DNA from: Arthrinium phaeospermum
Taxonomy: Eukaryota; Ascomycota; Sordariomycetes; Amphisphaeriales; Apiosporaceae
Direction: 5' to 3'
NCBI GenBank assembly: GCA_006503535.1
Contig: QYRS01000006.1
Coordinates: forward strand, 1,798,001 to 1,862,000
DNA: 64,000 nucleotides
Under the pieces are notes generated by a model. The model had not been told where the DNA came from and did no database searches. It saw nothing but the letters and a program-made list of their open reading frames with translations. Below, piece by piece: positions 35,099-46,292 of the stretch; position 1 is the stretch's first letter; every line of letters starts with the position of its first letter. A program made the position numbers and the translations under genes.

Positions 35099-36803
35099 CT
35101 ATGATTCTTCATGTGGGGCCATGGGGCGGACAGAGCTAGTTCCAGGAACGGTGGAAAAGTCACCCAACCGACAGCTACAAACAGAAGGTTGGCACAATGA
35201 CGGTCGCGCAAAGGATGAAACAATGTGGACGGAAGGGGCAACCGCATGAGACACCCATTCGCAGAGGTCTCGCGATGCAGACGACGAGGGTGAAGTTGGC
35301 TTCATCTTTTATTCTTCTCTTATTTTCGATTCATACCATGGCTCCCCGGCAGTTGGGGGTGGGGGAGCCTGTCAGGGTATCTATGTGGCTGACATCTTGG
35401 AGGAGGCATCATTTCAGCAGGTCAGCCATGCAGGTATTGACATTGCAGCGGCACGGGATCCCAAGCGTGATGGATATTACTTGAAATCATTTGGTAATTG
35501 GAAAGGGAAACAAACTGAATGGCTACATATACCATCACTTAGGTCTAATGACAAAACCACCCCTAAAGCTCATTGATGAAATGCAACTACTTATCAGGCT
35601 GTGTACTTATGTGGTGTGTTTCACAAGCCCCTGGGGCCAGAGTAGGCACACCCGGGCTTTTGCGATGGTATGCTCGGGTCCTTCATACTTTACTTCCAGA
35701 TTCCTTCAGCTCAGAGCTCCTGTGTACGATTGCCTCGACCTGGACCTAGAAGAATTAGCATACCTCGAACCACAACATGCCGCTAACACTAATATGGTGG
35801 CGCTTGTCCTTGATCTCGCCGTGGCCTTTACTTTTGGCCACATCCGACTCCCAGAAGCAGCACCAGCATCACTTCAGCGAAAGTGATGATGGTTATGTAG
35901 CGGTTGTGACTCCCAGGGATATTTCGTCAACAACAACGATGAGCATGGTTCCTCGAGATTATGGCACTTGATCGTGTTCGATAGTACCTAATGTACTCCG
36001 TACTCCGTATGGGTCTTTTGGCTGCCACTTTTGGCACTTTCCATCAGGCTGCCCGGTTGCCGCTAGACTTGCCCACTAACTTGGCTCTGTGCGGATCGTT
36101 GCTTAATAGCCGCCAGAAACCCAGAATTAGGGCTGACGCCGGCCAGCTAGGACCTGACAAGAACGCGCCACAGCTGAGACTTAGTGCTTATTTCTGGGTG
36201 CATTCAGATATGGATCAACAACCAGGCTACGGTACTGCGAGGAAAAGCGCCCAGCTTGCCAATACTGGGCTTTTGGGCTTGTAGGAGGATGCTGCAGAGA
36301 GAGACAAGTTTGATAGTCATGATTGGCGAGGAGGAAACCAAGCGCCGACCCTCGAAAGTGTAGTGATATGGAACGTTGAGAAAGGGTTCGTGGGGATGCC
36401 TTGGCATCAAATAGATCACGCATTGGAAGAGGCCTATACGATACCGGTCGAAGTAACACGATGCTTCAGAACATCCTTCTAAGACATGTAGTCGTTATGC
36501 CGGTAGCACCAGAGACCCAGAACCCCAGAACCAGAAGTCGCACTGCAGATGAAAGGGGAAACTGTTCAGACCAGCCCTGATGCGAAGCACTCAGTTGATG
36601 CTCATGGTGTGTTACACAAGCCCTTGAGGCTGCCAGACTGTCTCTCTTTTTACATGTAGGGCTGGCCTTTCCCGGCTGGCAGATTGACATACAGGTAGTA
36701 TTAGTTCCCGCTCTTTCAGGGTCCCGGTCTTGGGTCTTTTCACTTTCTATGATACGTCTGCCCCATATTGCTGTAGAAAGGAGATACGGACGGACAGACC
36801 AGT
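35099..36803. other. Intergenic between array members 3 and 4 (1.7 kb)
   Basis: Several frames of 60-130 codons exist on the plus strand, but none has a signal peptide, domain or splice pattern that supports a gene. Confidence 0.35.
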
Positions 36804-37810
36804 ATGCTTCTCACATTATTGTTACCGCGGCGCTCTGCTTTCATAGCAACAGTAACATGGATGCATATACTCTTAATATTCTCGAAAACGGCCCTTGGCG
36901 AGTTAGTCTTCGTCAATCCGGCACAGAAGTTCGAAGGGGATGCCGTGGACTTCGCGAACAACCCTGTTCACCCCGTCGGCTCGAGCCTGACGGTGGAGTG
37001 GGCCTCGAAAAATGATCTCAAGGAATCCATTTCGCTGCTCCTCTTCCAGAACAACAGTCCGCCAGAAAATGCCGAGCATATCTTTCGTAAGTTTACCGAC
37101 GGTCCCTGTTCTGTCTTACAAATGTGGATTCTTACATGTTGTTCATAGGCAATGTCTCGCTATCCTCCAAAAAGGGCAGTTGGAAATGGACCGTCGTCAC
37201 GAACCAGACTCTTGACCACAGCCATGTCTTCAGCTTCAGCCTCTTCTTCGAGGGGAAGCAGAATCCTGAGGCCATCAGCCGAGAGTTCAACATCACCGCC
37301 TCGGCTAACGGCTCTGCTCCCCAGTCACCACCACTAGCTTCCAACGACTCAAGCGATAGTAGTACGGCTACATCGTCTACGACAACTTCCACCGCTTTGT
37401 CGTCTACGTCGGCAACACCAAGTAACAGTGACAGCGGCCTGAGCGGGGAGCAGAAACTCGGGCTTAGCCTGGGCCTGGGTCTCGGTATCCCACTGTCCGC
37501 GCTCCTAGGGGGTTGCTCTTTCTTCTTGCGGCGTCTGTTGAATCGCCTGAAGAATGACAAGGAACAACGGCAGGACCATATCACCGGCGGTGACTCTGGC
37601 GTTTACATATCCGAAGACAAGTATAGCCGTAATGGTGATGATGATATAAAGACCCAGCAGCAACATGAACAAGAGGCGACGCGCACAGGAGATCTCCAGT
37701 CAACGCCCCTGTGCGAGGTTGAAACCCCGCCAGATGACTCAGAGGTGCAAAGGTCGAGAAGGGGGCCCGCGGAGTTGGGAGACTACGAGGGGTCCGAGCT
37801 GCGCGCATGA
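36804..37810 (+). CDS. Single-pass membrane protein with folded ectodomain, array member 4 (314 aa)
   Basis: Exons are 36804-37086 and 37149-37810; the 62-nt intron has GTAAGT and ATAG. The N terminus is hydrophobic (signal peptide or anchor), then comes an Ig-like or Kre9-like beta-rich ectodomain (LVFVNPAQKFEG, VGSSLTVEWAS, SISLLLFQNN, GSWKWTVVTNQTLDHSHVF, FSLFFEG). A Ser/Thr stalk and the family helix LGLSLGLGLGIPLSALLGG with FFLRRLL follow. The cytosolic tail is long and acidic and contains GDLQSTPLCEVETPP and GPAELGDYEGSELRA, related to the RELQSTELYE motif of member 2. It is the most complete member of the array and may show the ancestral layout. The ligand and role are unknown. Confidence 0.75.
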
Positions 37811-38342
37811 TCAAGTTCCTGCTTTCGGGAAGGGTCAGTCGCGGCCATTGGCGTATTCGAATCGACGCTGGAAGGAGGTAACGCTTTATGACATATGTAT
37901 GTTGTTGTTGTAAAGGGACGATGGTTTAGATGTGGAGTAGTTTTCTGGGCATGGAATAACCACATTGTGGAATTGTAGAGCTGTAAAGAAACGACTGGCT
38001 GGCAGTGGGGGTAATAAGTAAGTTGCTGGACATGGAATAACGGGCTACGGATCTTATATGTCACAAACACTCCGTGACAGATCAGCAGCTATTCCACTCG
38101 TGCTTTCGCTGCAGCTGCTACGCAAGTCAGCCTGCATGAGAAACGGAAACCACGAAGCAACTTAGGCAATCCGGATGGGAAATACCAATCCACACCACTT
38201 CGAGACCAAGACGACTTTGCATCATTCTCCCCCAGCTCATGTCTTCTGTACGATAGGTTTTATGCCAACAAACATTGATTGCACTCGCTATCAGACCATA
38301 TTGAGAACATCAAGCTTATCAATTAGTTCTAAGCCATTCAAG
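37811..38342. other. Intergenic
   Basis: No gene is supported; probably the 3' region of array member 4 and the promoter of the amidoligase-like gene. Confidence 0.35.
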
Positions 38343-39560
38343 ATGCCTCTCAATAATCTCCCCAAGAAGCCTCGTTTCGGCCTAGTCTAGGAGTCTCGAG
38401 ACTCGGATGATATTCGCTTCGGCGTCGAGATCGAGACGGTGGTCAAGATGAGCCCAGAAGTGTTCCAAGAATTCCCCAATTCCGACCGTTTCGAGGAGTA
38501 CTGCGACGCGCAGAGCGAGGTCTTCATCTAGCAGCTCATGCCAAGGCTCAAGGCGACGCTCTTCCTCCACAAGGATGACTACTGGCAATGGCAGTTTTCC
38601 AACGACCAGTCGATCGAGGGCGGTGGCGTCATCAAGCCGAGCGGTACGTTGACGCACTCCAAGATTCCTGACCCATCGAACCCACCACTGACTACTACTA
38701 CTACTGCAGACCTCGCGGTCCCACTGGAGATCAAGTCGCGCATCTTCTCGTACGACAGAAGCATCGAGTAGCAGTCGGAGCTCCAAGACGTCTGGTCCGT
38801 CGTCGGGAGCGAATTGAAGACGACGCAACCAAAGTTCTTCAAGAACTGCTCGACCCACGTCCATATCTCCTTCCCCGAGCAGGACGTCCTGAACCGGTCC
38901 AACGAAGTCCCGTCGAGAAAAGCCCGACGGGTATTCCTGGCCGCCCACATCTTCGAGAAGGCCATCGATGACCTCATGCCGACCGGGTGGACGAACAGGC
39001 GCTACGCCAAAAGCCTGCAGATGCCCATGTCGGGGCCGAACTGTCTGCCCGAGGACGTGGGGAAGCCGAAACGGGTCGACGACCTGTGCGAGTTCTGGCG
39101 CGCCATGAAGAGCTGCACCAGGATGGCGAAGCTGGCCGGGGTGGTCAACTACGTGCCCAACTACGCCGAAGCGCCGAGGGATAAGCGGGAGGAGGCGCGA
39201 TACTTCAAGTGGAACTGCTACAGCCACAAGCCCAAGATCCACTACCGCACCCTCGAGTTCCGCCAGGCGCCGCCGGCGCTCTCGCCCCGCGACGTCGAGC
39301 TCTGGGTCCACTTCGTCGTCGGCTTCGTCCGGGCCGCGGTCGAGGTCGAGGGGGGCCGCATCGACGAAGCCGTCGTCAAGGCGGCCAAGGCGGGCAGCGA
39401 CGCCCCCATTTACGGGCTGTACGCCGACGAGGGGACGTTGCCGGTGGACCTGGTAGCGCTGAGGGCGTTCATGGGCCACAAGATCCCGCAGAGCATGCCG
39501 ATGTTTTGGGATGAGCTGGTCAGCATCAAGGGGAGGATGAACAACTTCTTCGCCGACTGA
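38343..39560 (+). pseudogene. Amidoligase-like gene with three in-frame TAG codons
   Basis: Reading from the ATG at 38343 gives one continuous protein-like frame of 383 positions, with a 66-nt intron at 38644-38709 (GTACGT, branch CTGAC, GCAG) and no frameshift. It is interrupted only by TAG at 38388-38390, 38529-38531 and 38769-38771. Family motifs of fungal amidoligase-type proteins are DIRFGVEIETV, CSTHVHIS (His-x-His) and YRTLEFRQAP, all in the expected order. These enzymes belong to the ATP-grasp-like ligase group that forms amide bonds. Each TAG can derive from TGG or CAG by one C:G to T:A change, the kind produced by repeat-induced point mutation. Codon use after the stops is still strongly G/C-ending, so decay looks recent or translation may pass the stops. 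Confidence 0.75.
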
Positions 39561-40187
39561 CCAGAGGCACTCATGGTTCCACTGATGGCTATTGCAATAG
39601 AAATAGGGGAATAGGAGAGTAGTAATTGAATTATCACACTCGTATACTGCACACATATACCACTGGTTATAATGTTCGAGTGGTTTCAGCATCGGATCAA
39701 TTTGGCTATTCGTCGTGTACTCAAAGCCGGTTCCTCACATCTGCTGCACTAGCGAAAAGAGGGCTGAAGAAGAAAGGGGGTTTCCCAATCCCTTGGGGCG
39801 CACGCGCTATGTAATAGTTAGGTACACGTATGTATGTATATACCTGCGTCCTCCATGAAATGAAGCCCGTGCTCATGTAGCTCGTGATGTTGTGTCACCC
39901 ACAGTGATTCACCCCAAACGCCTGGCTTCCACTGGGCTAGCCCCGTATCCGTATAGAACTCGAAGAGCACGAGCTGAGCCATGTAGATCTGCGTCTCACA
40001 GCCCCCGATTTCATCATAATGTCTTTCCACACCATACCATATAACTGGGCAGAATTCAAGCCTGGATCATGCCTTACGAGTAAAACGTAGATACTTTTAT
40101 TTGCCATCTCTATGCCCGAATGCTCACAAACCCGTTTCTTCAGTCATTTCTGTTCTCACTTCCGCGCATAAAGATAATACTCGAAAC
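39561..40187. other. Intergenic
   Basis: No gene is supported. Confidence 0.35.
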
Positions 40188-42654
40188 ATGCTACACACAA
40201 GCTGCAGGCTCCCCGCCGGATGGCGAGGTGCCGCATTTCTCAACACCGCGTTGATATGCTTTGTTACCATACTGCTCGCCATCCTTTTCTTCGTCTCAGT
40301 TTTTAGTGCTGGCGGTGGCTGGTCTTCATCAAGCGGAACCAGCCGGCTGTTCACTGGCCGATGCGATCGCTCCTCCCATTTGAACACGGCCCTGCACGTC
40401 CTTCTCAACATAATCGCGACGGCCATCCTCGCATCGTCGAACTTCTTCATGCAGGTCCTGGCGGCACCCACTCGGCACGAGGTTGACAAGGCCCATGCGC
40501 GTGGCCGCTGGCTTGAGATTGGTGTCCAGTCGTTACACAACATCCGCTCGATTCCCACCATGAATTCGGTGCTGTGGCTGCTGCTGGCTTTGTCGACCAT
40601 TCCTCTCCACCTGGTTTTCAACAGTTCGGTCCTCGAAACGAAAGCGTCCACAAACTATACCTTTACCATAAGCTCGGAAGCTTTCATTAAGGGATCGGAA
40701 ATTGATGGGCCAATTCGCCTCATCGGATGCGACGCTTACCGGGACGGGTGCTCGTCTTTCGATTATTACAATATAACAGTACAAAAATGCAACACCCTAA
40801 ACGGGTGCGAGGCTGAAGCCACAAACGAAGTGCGCAGGATTTCTGCATCCTTAGCCCACTGGGACAATCTCACTCTACAAGAATGCTTCTCGCGCTACAG
40901 TGGGAAGGGCGCCGTCTTCAACAAGTACCGACACGGAATTCTCGTGGTTAGCAACCAAAACGAAAGCGCCGGCGAGACGAAGGGATGGAGCCCTGCCCAG
41001 GTGTACCGCGACCCAATTCCACCAGTCAAGCCCGAACTCGCTCATGCCGTTAGTCCTCTCTGGTATTCCGAATATTTCTTTGCGGAGGACCAATATACCT
41101 CATTAGCAGATTTTCCCCCATTTGTCAGTGACCCTCACGTGGGCAACGTGGGCATCACGATGAACCTCAGTACAGGGTTTGTTGATCAGTGGCCAAAGAG
41201 TCGCCATCCTCTTCAGGACGATTATCATAACATGAAAGCGCATTACTGCCTCTCGGAGCCTTACAATGTCGATTGCAAAATCGATGTTAATAACCAACTG
41301 TTGGGCATTGTCTGCCTGGTGTGCTTGTCTAAAAGCATCATTTGTTGCATCATATTGGCGAAATACAGAAAGAGAGATCCTTTGGTGACCCCGGGTGATG
41401 CGATTGAATCTTTCATTGTTCGACCGGACGGGGCGACACTTGGATTATGCTCGTGGAGCCGGAAAGACTTCGCTGTCCGCAAATCACAGAATGACTCCTC
41501 TTGGCAGGCCGGTCCCACCTCGTGGAAGACACCAACCAGAAGGTTTGGCTCCGCTATCCCAGTTTTCATATGGGCGTCGTCGTACCTCATAATTACACTG
41601 TGGCTTGGTGTGGGAGGTTATTTCCTTTACTCGGCAGCAAACATTACCAATTTGAAAGAGTTAGTATTTCTCTACTCCTAAACCGTGAGAATTCAGCATG
41701 GAAAGAAACTCTCAGTCCAGACAAAACTAGAGCAAGATACTAATTTCATCCTGATTCGTGCCGATTTAGGACACAATTTGGGTACAACACACGAAATCCC
41801 AAAGTGCATACGTTCCCTCGCGAAATAACACCTTCAACTGCAACGCTACTGGTTCTAGCTAACTTACCCCAAGTTATCTTATCCATGTGTTATCTCACAT
41901 ACAACGGCCTATTCACACGGATGTCGAGTGAGTATGAATGGGCGCGTTATAGTATAAGGTTCCTTCCTTTACGAGTGACCCATAAGAAAGGCCAGCAGCT
42001 CTCAAGCTATCGACTACAACTACCATACCTCTGGTCGGTCCCACTGCTAGTCGCCAGTGCAACACTACATTGGCTGTTCTCAAACTGCATCTACCTTGTC
42101 ATCCTTGAAGGAAGGTTATATCTATATCACTCGATAGCTCAACACAAGTTGGTTATACTAACAAGCCGGCAGGTCACGGAGCATACTACCCCTATGACAT
42201 TGATCAGAAGTTTACAGGGCTCTTGTATTCACCGCCAGCGATCTTCATATCTCTCATTCTCTGCTTCGTCTTGGCCGTCATCCCAATAGGCCTTGCTTTC
42301 GTCAAATTGCCCGGGAAGATGGTGGTCATGGGAAACTGTTCTGCCGTAATCTCGGCTGCCTGTCATTGTTCCCCTCCAGGGGACCTGGACTCATTGATCT
42401 CGTTTGATACAAGAGAAGTATCTACCAGCAGGCTGACAGAAGAGCAAATCGAGACAGCAGCACCACGAAACGCGCATGATCTGTATGGGCTCGCAGTGGG
42501 GAAATTGAAATGGGGTGTTCTGTCTTGTCCCTCGGATACATCAGACGAATCCCAAGAGACCAGCCCAGGGCATCTTGCATTTGGGAGTGAAATACAGGAC
42601 TTGGGGGAGGTAGTCGAAGGTCAAGCATATAAGGGACGCGGCGATATGTATTGA
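40188..42654 (+). CDS. DUF6536 multi-pass membrane protein with a frame change
   Basis: Exon 1 is 40188-41659, then a 110-nt intron (GTTAGT...TTTAG), then coding to 42654. Typical family segments are PAGWRGAAFLNTALICF, SNFFMQVLAAPTRHEVDKAH, ARGRWLEIGVQSL, LANLPQVILSMCYLTYNGLF, LRVTHKKGQQLSSYRLQLPY and GNCSAVISAACHCSPPGD. About eight membrane helices and an N-glycosylated extracellular domain between helices 3 and 4 are visible. Near 42107-42115 the frame shifts: one more base would join ILEG directly to KVISISLDSS, and the downstream frame is clearly genuine. Alternatively a weak intron 42098-42165 (GTCATC...AAG) restores frame. The function of the family is unknown. The ATG at 40188 gives the short N terminus typical of the family. 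Confidence 0.8.
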
Positions 42655-43221
42655 GTTCCAGCAACGGTTGAGGAAACCACGTACGGCGTACTAGCTTGCT
42701 TCAGGCCATAATAGTGGAGTCGACTATCACGAGAAGCCTAGCTTCTGTATAAGCTCGGCCCGTGACGTCACGACTGTGTAGTCAGCCGGGCGCAAACAGC
42801 CCTTCGCATCGCATGTTTGTGGATTCACAATGGCGAGACGGCAGCTTCGCACCTGGAATGCAAGAGCTTCTCCAGCTGGTGGTACAGCAACGTGTCGCTG
42901 GTTATCCTTGGTAGCACGGAGGCCCCGCCCGTAATTTCGCGCTCTAGTTGTGGTCGACGGCGGCATCCGTTGCTTAAGTGGGCCGGTTGACGATGAAATT
43001 TGAGGACCTTGACTTGCTCCAAAACACACTAGCATTCCTCCGCCGCCCGTAGGTGACGTCCGTTCCCCCACCACCAACATCCAATACCACTACTGCATCA
43101 TCCATCCATTCACAAAAGTTCACCAGTCATACATATACGCACATACGCCCATCTGGGAACCTATCAAATCGTCTCAGCAACAGCAGCAGCAGCAGCAGCA
43201 GCAGGAGAAGCACTGATAACC
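42655..43221. promoter_or_regulatory. Upstream region of the MDR gene with (CAG)8
   Basis: No gene is supported. A CAG microsatellite (eight units, 43181-43204, preceded by CAGCAA) ends 17 bases before the ATG at 43222, so it lies in the 5' UTR. Confidence 0.5.
43181..43204 (+). repeat. (CAG)8 microsatellite in 5' UTR
   Basis: Eight perfect CAG units immediately upstream of the start codon of the MDR reductase gene. Length variation is likely between strains. Confidence 0.9.
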
Positions 43222-44322
43222 ATGGCTGACACCAAAGACACCGCCGCCCCCGCCGGCGGCAGCAGCGGCGCCGCGCAGCACCCCAAAACCATGCGCGCCT
43301 GGACCTACAGCGCGGCCTCGCCCAACCTGGAGTCGTGTCTCCACCTGAGCGCCGACGCCCCGCACCCGAAGCCCCAGGGGATCCCCGCCGGCAGCAAGAA
43401 GGACGAGGTCCTCGTCCGCGTCACCGCCGCCACCATCAACCCCATCGACTACAAGCTGCCCGAGAGCCTCGGCGGCCTCGGCACCCGCGCCATGTTCGGC
43501 CACCCGGCCGTTCCCGGCCTCGACTACGCCGGCGTCGTCGTCGCCTCGTCGGCCTCCAATAGCACCGGCGGCCTCGCGGAGGGCACGCCCGTCTTTGGTC
43601 GCTTGGAGCCGTGCCGCTTCGGCACCTTGGGCGAGTTCGTCATTGCGACGCGCGCGGGTTGCGCGCCGCTCCCGGCTAACGTGGACCCCGTTGACGCTGC
43701 TTGCGTTGGCACCGCGGGTTTGACTGCTTACCAGAGCTTGGCGCCCTACGTGGTGCCCGGCGACTCCGTCTTCATCAACGGTGGCAGTGGCGGCACCGGC
43801 ACCTGGGGCATCCAGATGGCGAAGGCGCTTGGCTGCAAGCAGGTCGTCGTGAGTTGCTCGGCCGGCAACGCGGAGCTGTGCCGGAGTCTGGGCGCGGACG
43901 AGGTGATCGACTACGCCACGCAGAACGTGACCGAGGTCCTGAAGGCCAAGGGCCCCGTGTTCAAGGTGGTGGTCGACAACGTCGGGTCCAGCCCGGCGGA
44001 CCTCTACAAGGCCGCGGGCACGTTCCTGGTCCCCGGCGGCCAGTTCGTGCAGGTGGGCGCGTCGGCGTCGATCGGCGGCGCCAAGACCCTGGTCGAGCGC
44101 ATGCTGCTGCCCGGCTTCCTCGGCGGCGGCAAGAGCAAGTTCAGCCTCATGATGGCCAAGAACGACCACGACGCCCTCGCGCAGATCGGCACGTGGATGC
44201 AGGAGGGCAAGGTCAAGGCCGTCGTCGACGAGGTGTTCAGTTACGAGGACGCGCCCAAGGCGTTCCAGCGGCTCAAGACGGGACGGTCCAAGGGTAAGGT
44301 CGTCATCAAGCACACGTCATAG
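43222..44322 (+). CDS. MDR-superfamily NADPH reductase, quinone-oxidoreductase-like (366 aa)
   Basis: A single exon starting in a good context (ACCATGG). GroES-like N-terminal part: DEVLVRVTAATINPIDYKL and HPAVPGLDYAGVV. Rossmann part: VFINGGSGGTGTWGIQMAKA with the NADPH loop, then VSCSAGNAELCRSLGADEVIDY and KVVVDNVG, ending AFQRLKTGRSKGKVVIKHT. No catalytic-zinc Cys/His set is present, which places it with zinc-independent quinone or enone reductases (RTN4IP1/zeta-crystallin side of the family). It is probably cytosolic or mitochondrial; the N terminus is Ala/Gly-rich and low-complexity. The substrate is unknown. Confidence 0.88.
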   Translation: MADTKDTAAPAGGSSGAAQHPKTMRAWTYSAASPNLESCLHLSADAPHPKPQGIPAGSKKDEVLVRVTAATINPIDYKLPESLGGLGTRAMFGHPAVPGLDYAGVVVASSASNSTGGLAEGTPVFGRLEPCRFGTLGEFVIATRAGCAPLPANVDPVDAACVGTAGLTAYQSLAPYVVPGDSVFINGGSGGTGTWGIQMAKALGCKQVVVSCSAGNAELCRSLGADEVIDYATQNVTEVLKAKGPVFKVVVDNVGSSPADLYKAAGTFLVPGGQFVQVGASASIGGAKTLVERMLLPGFLGGGKSKFSLMMAKNDHDALAQIGTWMQEGKVKAVVDEVFSYEDAPKAFQRLKTGRSKGKVVIKHTS

Positions 44323-44844
44323 GGAGACTGGGTTGATTTGGGTGTTGGCCGAGATCTTGCAAGGAAGAACGGGGCCTATCATGGATGGGTCCGAGTGAAG
44401 AACAGATCGTAAGCGCATTAATGCTTCGGATATACGACTAGTGCTTAGCTACGCCGCATGTTTCGTATCGGGGAAACCAATGAGATAAGACGGCAAGCGG
44501 GTGGATGGCTCGAAAAGCAATCAGAGATGGGGGGCTCCACCACACATAAGACGGGAGGATTGTGCCGTCCCCTCAAGTCGATGGCGAAAAGGTTGCGTTT
44601 TCCTTTCTCGAAATGTAAATAATTCACATGTTCTGGACCGTTGCTTCAGAAGTCTGTTAATTGAACGAAGTCTACTCTTTACGATTTCCCGACCTAGGTT
44701 GGAACCAGTGACATCATCGCTGATCCCTTGCATCGTCGTCTCGGCAGTTAGCTTGTTTCCCGTAGACCCGCTCCGGCGTAAGCCCAATTCGGTCTCCAGT
44801 CCACGCATCGCTGTCGCATCACGGCTAACCAGATAAACTAGATA
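44323..44844. other. Intergenic
   Basis: No gene is supported. Confidence 0.35.
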
Positions 44845-46292
44845 ATGATCATGGGCGCCCTGAAGAACTTCACTTTAGGAGTCCTGGCAGTTATTCTGGC
44901 GAGTCTCTACCAAAGCAATGTCCACACCGTGCTATACACGGGCACCCGCCTCTTCTTCGGCGTGGGCCACACGCTAGAGCCCCTCAGCGCATTCCCGTAC
45001 AAGTGCCGAAGGATCGAGGACGAGCGCCTGCAGGCCTGCGAGGACATGTGGCTGTCTGAGGCAACGCGGCAGTTGTTCCTGGCGTGCTCGGAGCCGAACG
45101 GGCGGATGCAGTGGGCTCCCAAGTAAGTTGCCGGTGCAACCGCAGGGAATCTGACAGCTTGTCGCAAATGCCACTTGAAACTGACAGGGAGCCTTGGCCG
45201 TATTAGCGTCGCAGAGTATAACGCCTCGGGCCGCAGCCTGACCGGCCACGTCACGGTGCTCAACATCGACGAGCCCGAGGGCGCGGGCTTCGCCACCCGC
45301 GTCCTCGAGACCCCTGGCTACTTCGGCACGCACGGCGACGGGGTCCTGAACGTCCTGGGCATGAGCGGCAGCGACGACCCCGACGGCGGGGTGCGGCTAT
45401 GGCTCATCGACGTCAAGCCGTCGGTCGACTTAGCGACGGGCCAGGTTCTCCAGGACCAGTCCGCCTCGGGCGGCAACCAGACCGTCGAGGTGTTCCGAAC
45501 CGTCGGGGGGCGCAAGGCCACGGGGCTGGAGCACCTCGAGACCTTCTCGCATCCGCTGATCATGACACCGAACCGGGTCGCGGCTGTCAAGGACGAGACG
45601 AATGCGTTTTGGGTCGTCAATGACCATGGGCACAGCAAGAACCAATGGGTCCGTGGTATCCTCGCCTTCCTCTTCAGCCAAGGCAGCGTCGCCCACTGCA
45701 CCAGCAGCCACAGCAACAGCGACAGCAAAAGCCGCCCCAATTGCCACGCCGCCATCCCCAGCGGCCTCGCCTTCCCCAACGGGCTCGTGCGCAACCGCCA
45801 CGACGGCCGCCTGTACGTGCCGAGCTCGCTCCTGGGCACCGTCGACATCTACGAGCCCGCCGCGAACGGGTCCCTGCGGCACGTCAAGGCGGACACGGTC
45901 GACGTCGGGTACTCCATCGACAACCTCATGGTCGACCGGGACGGCGACGTCTGGGCCCCGGTCTTCCCGGTCGCCAAGGACATCGGCGCGGTGCTCAACG
46001 ACCCCTTCGGCGAGCACGGCGTGGCCGCGGCCGCGATGCGCATCCGCAGGAAGAAGGGGCCGGACGGCGGGTGGGAGGTTGAGAAGGTGCTTGAGGATGG
46101 GTTGGGGGAGGTCTTGCCCATGTCTACGTCGGTCGTGCATGATGCGACGACGGGTCGGTTGTTCTTTAGTGGTGAGTTCTTTCTTTCTTCCTGTCTTCGA
46201 CCATAGTCCCTCCTCTAGCTACTTGCAACTGGGCTGACACTTTGATTGCAGGTGTCGTATCACCTTTCATTGCAGTATGCGACAGGGCGTGA
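44845..46292 (+). CDS. Paraoxonase/arylesterase-like beta-propeller protein (427 aa)
   Basis: Exons are 44845-45122, 45207-46171 and 46252-46292. The first intron (GTAAGT, branch CTGAC, ATTAG) was chosen over an earlier CAG because only it keeps frame and yields MQWAPN-VAEYNASGR, a family signature. The third exon is only 41 bases (VVSPFIAVCDRA). The N terminus has one hydrophobic segment (LGVLAVILASLYQ), a signal anchor or signal peptide. Propeller motifs include GDGVLNVLGMSG, LEHLETFSHPLIMTPNRVAAV, FWVVNDHG, GLAFPNGLVRNRHDGRLYV, VGYSIDNLMVDRDGDVWAPV, and SVVHDATTGRLFFSG. The family holds calcium and hydrolyses lactones or esters; the acidic and Asn positions expected for calcium (ND, ID-N) are present. 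The substrate is unknown. Confidence 0.85.

Noticed and set aside
35385..36284. Frames of 63, 97 and 131 codons between array members 3 and 4
   Set aside because: None has a signal peptide, the family helix or splice signals.
38382..39692. 436-codon minus-strand open frame over the amidoligase-like gene
   Set aside because: It is a G/C-driven shadow: the plus strand has family motifs and a canonical intron, the minus frame has none.
43174..44313. 379-codon minus-strand frame opposite the MDR reductase
   Set aside because: Antisense shadow of a clear reductase; ends in translated CAG repeats.
45430..46140. Long frames on both strands inside the paraoxonase-like gene
   Set aside because: Arg/Ala/Pro-rich shadows caused by high third-position G/C.
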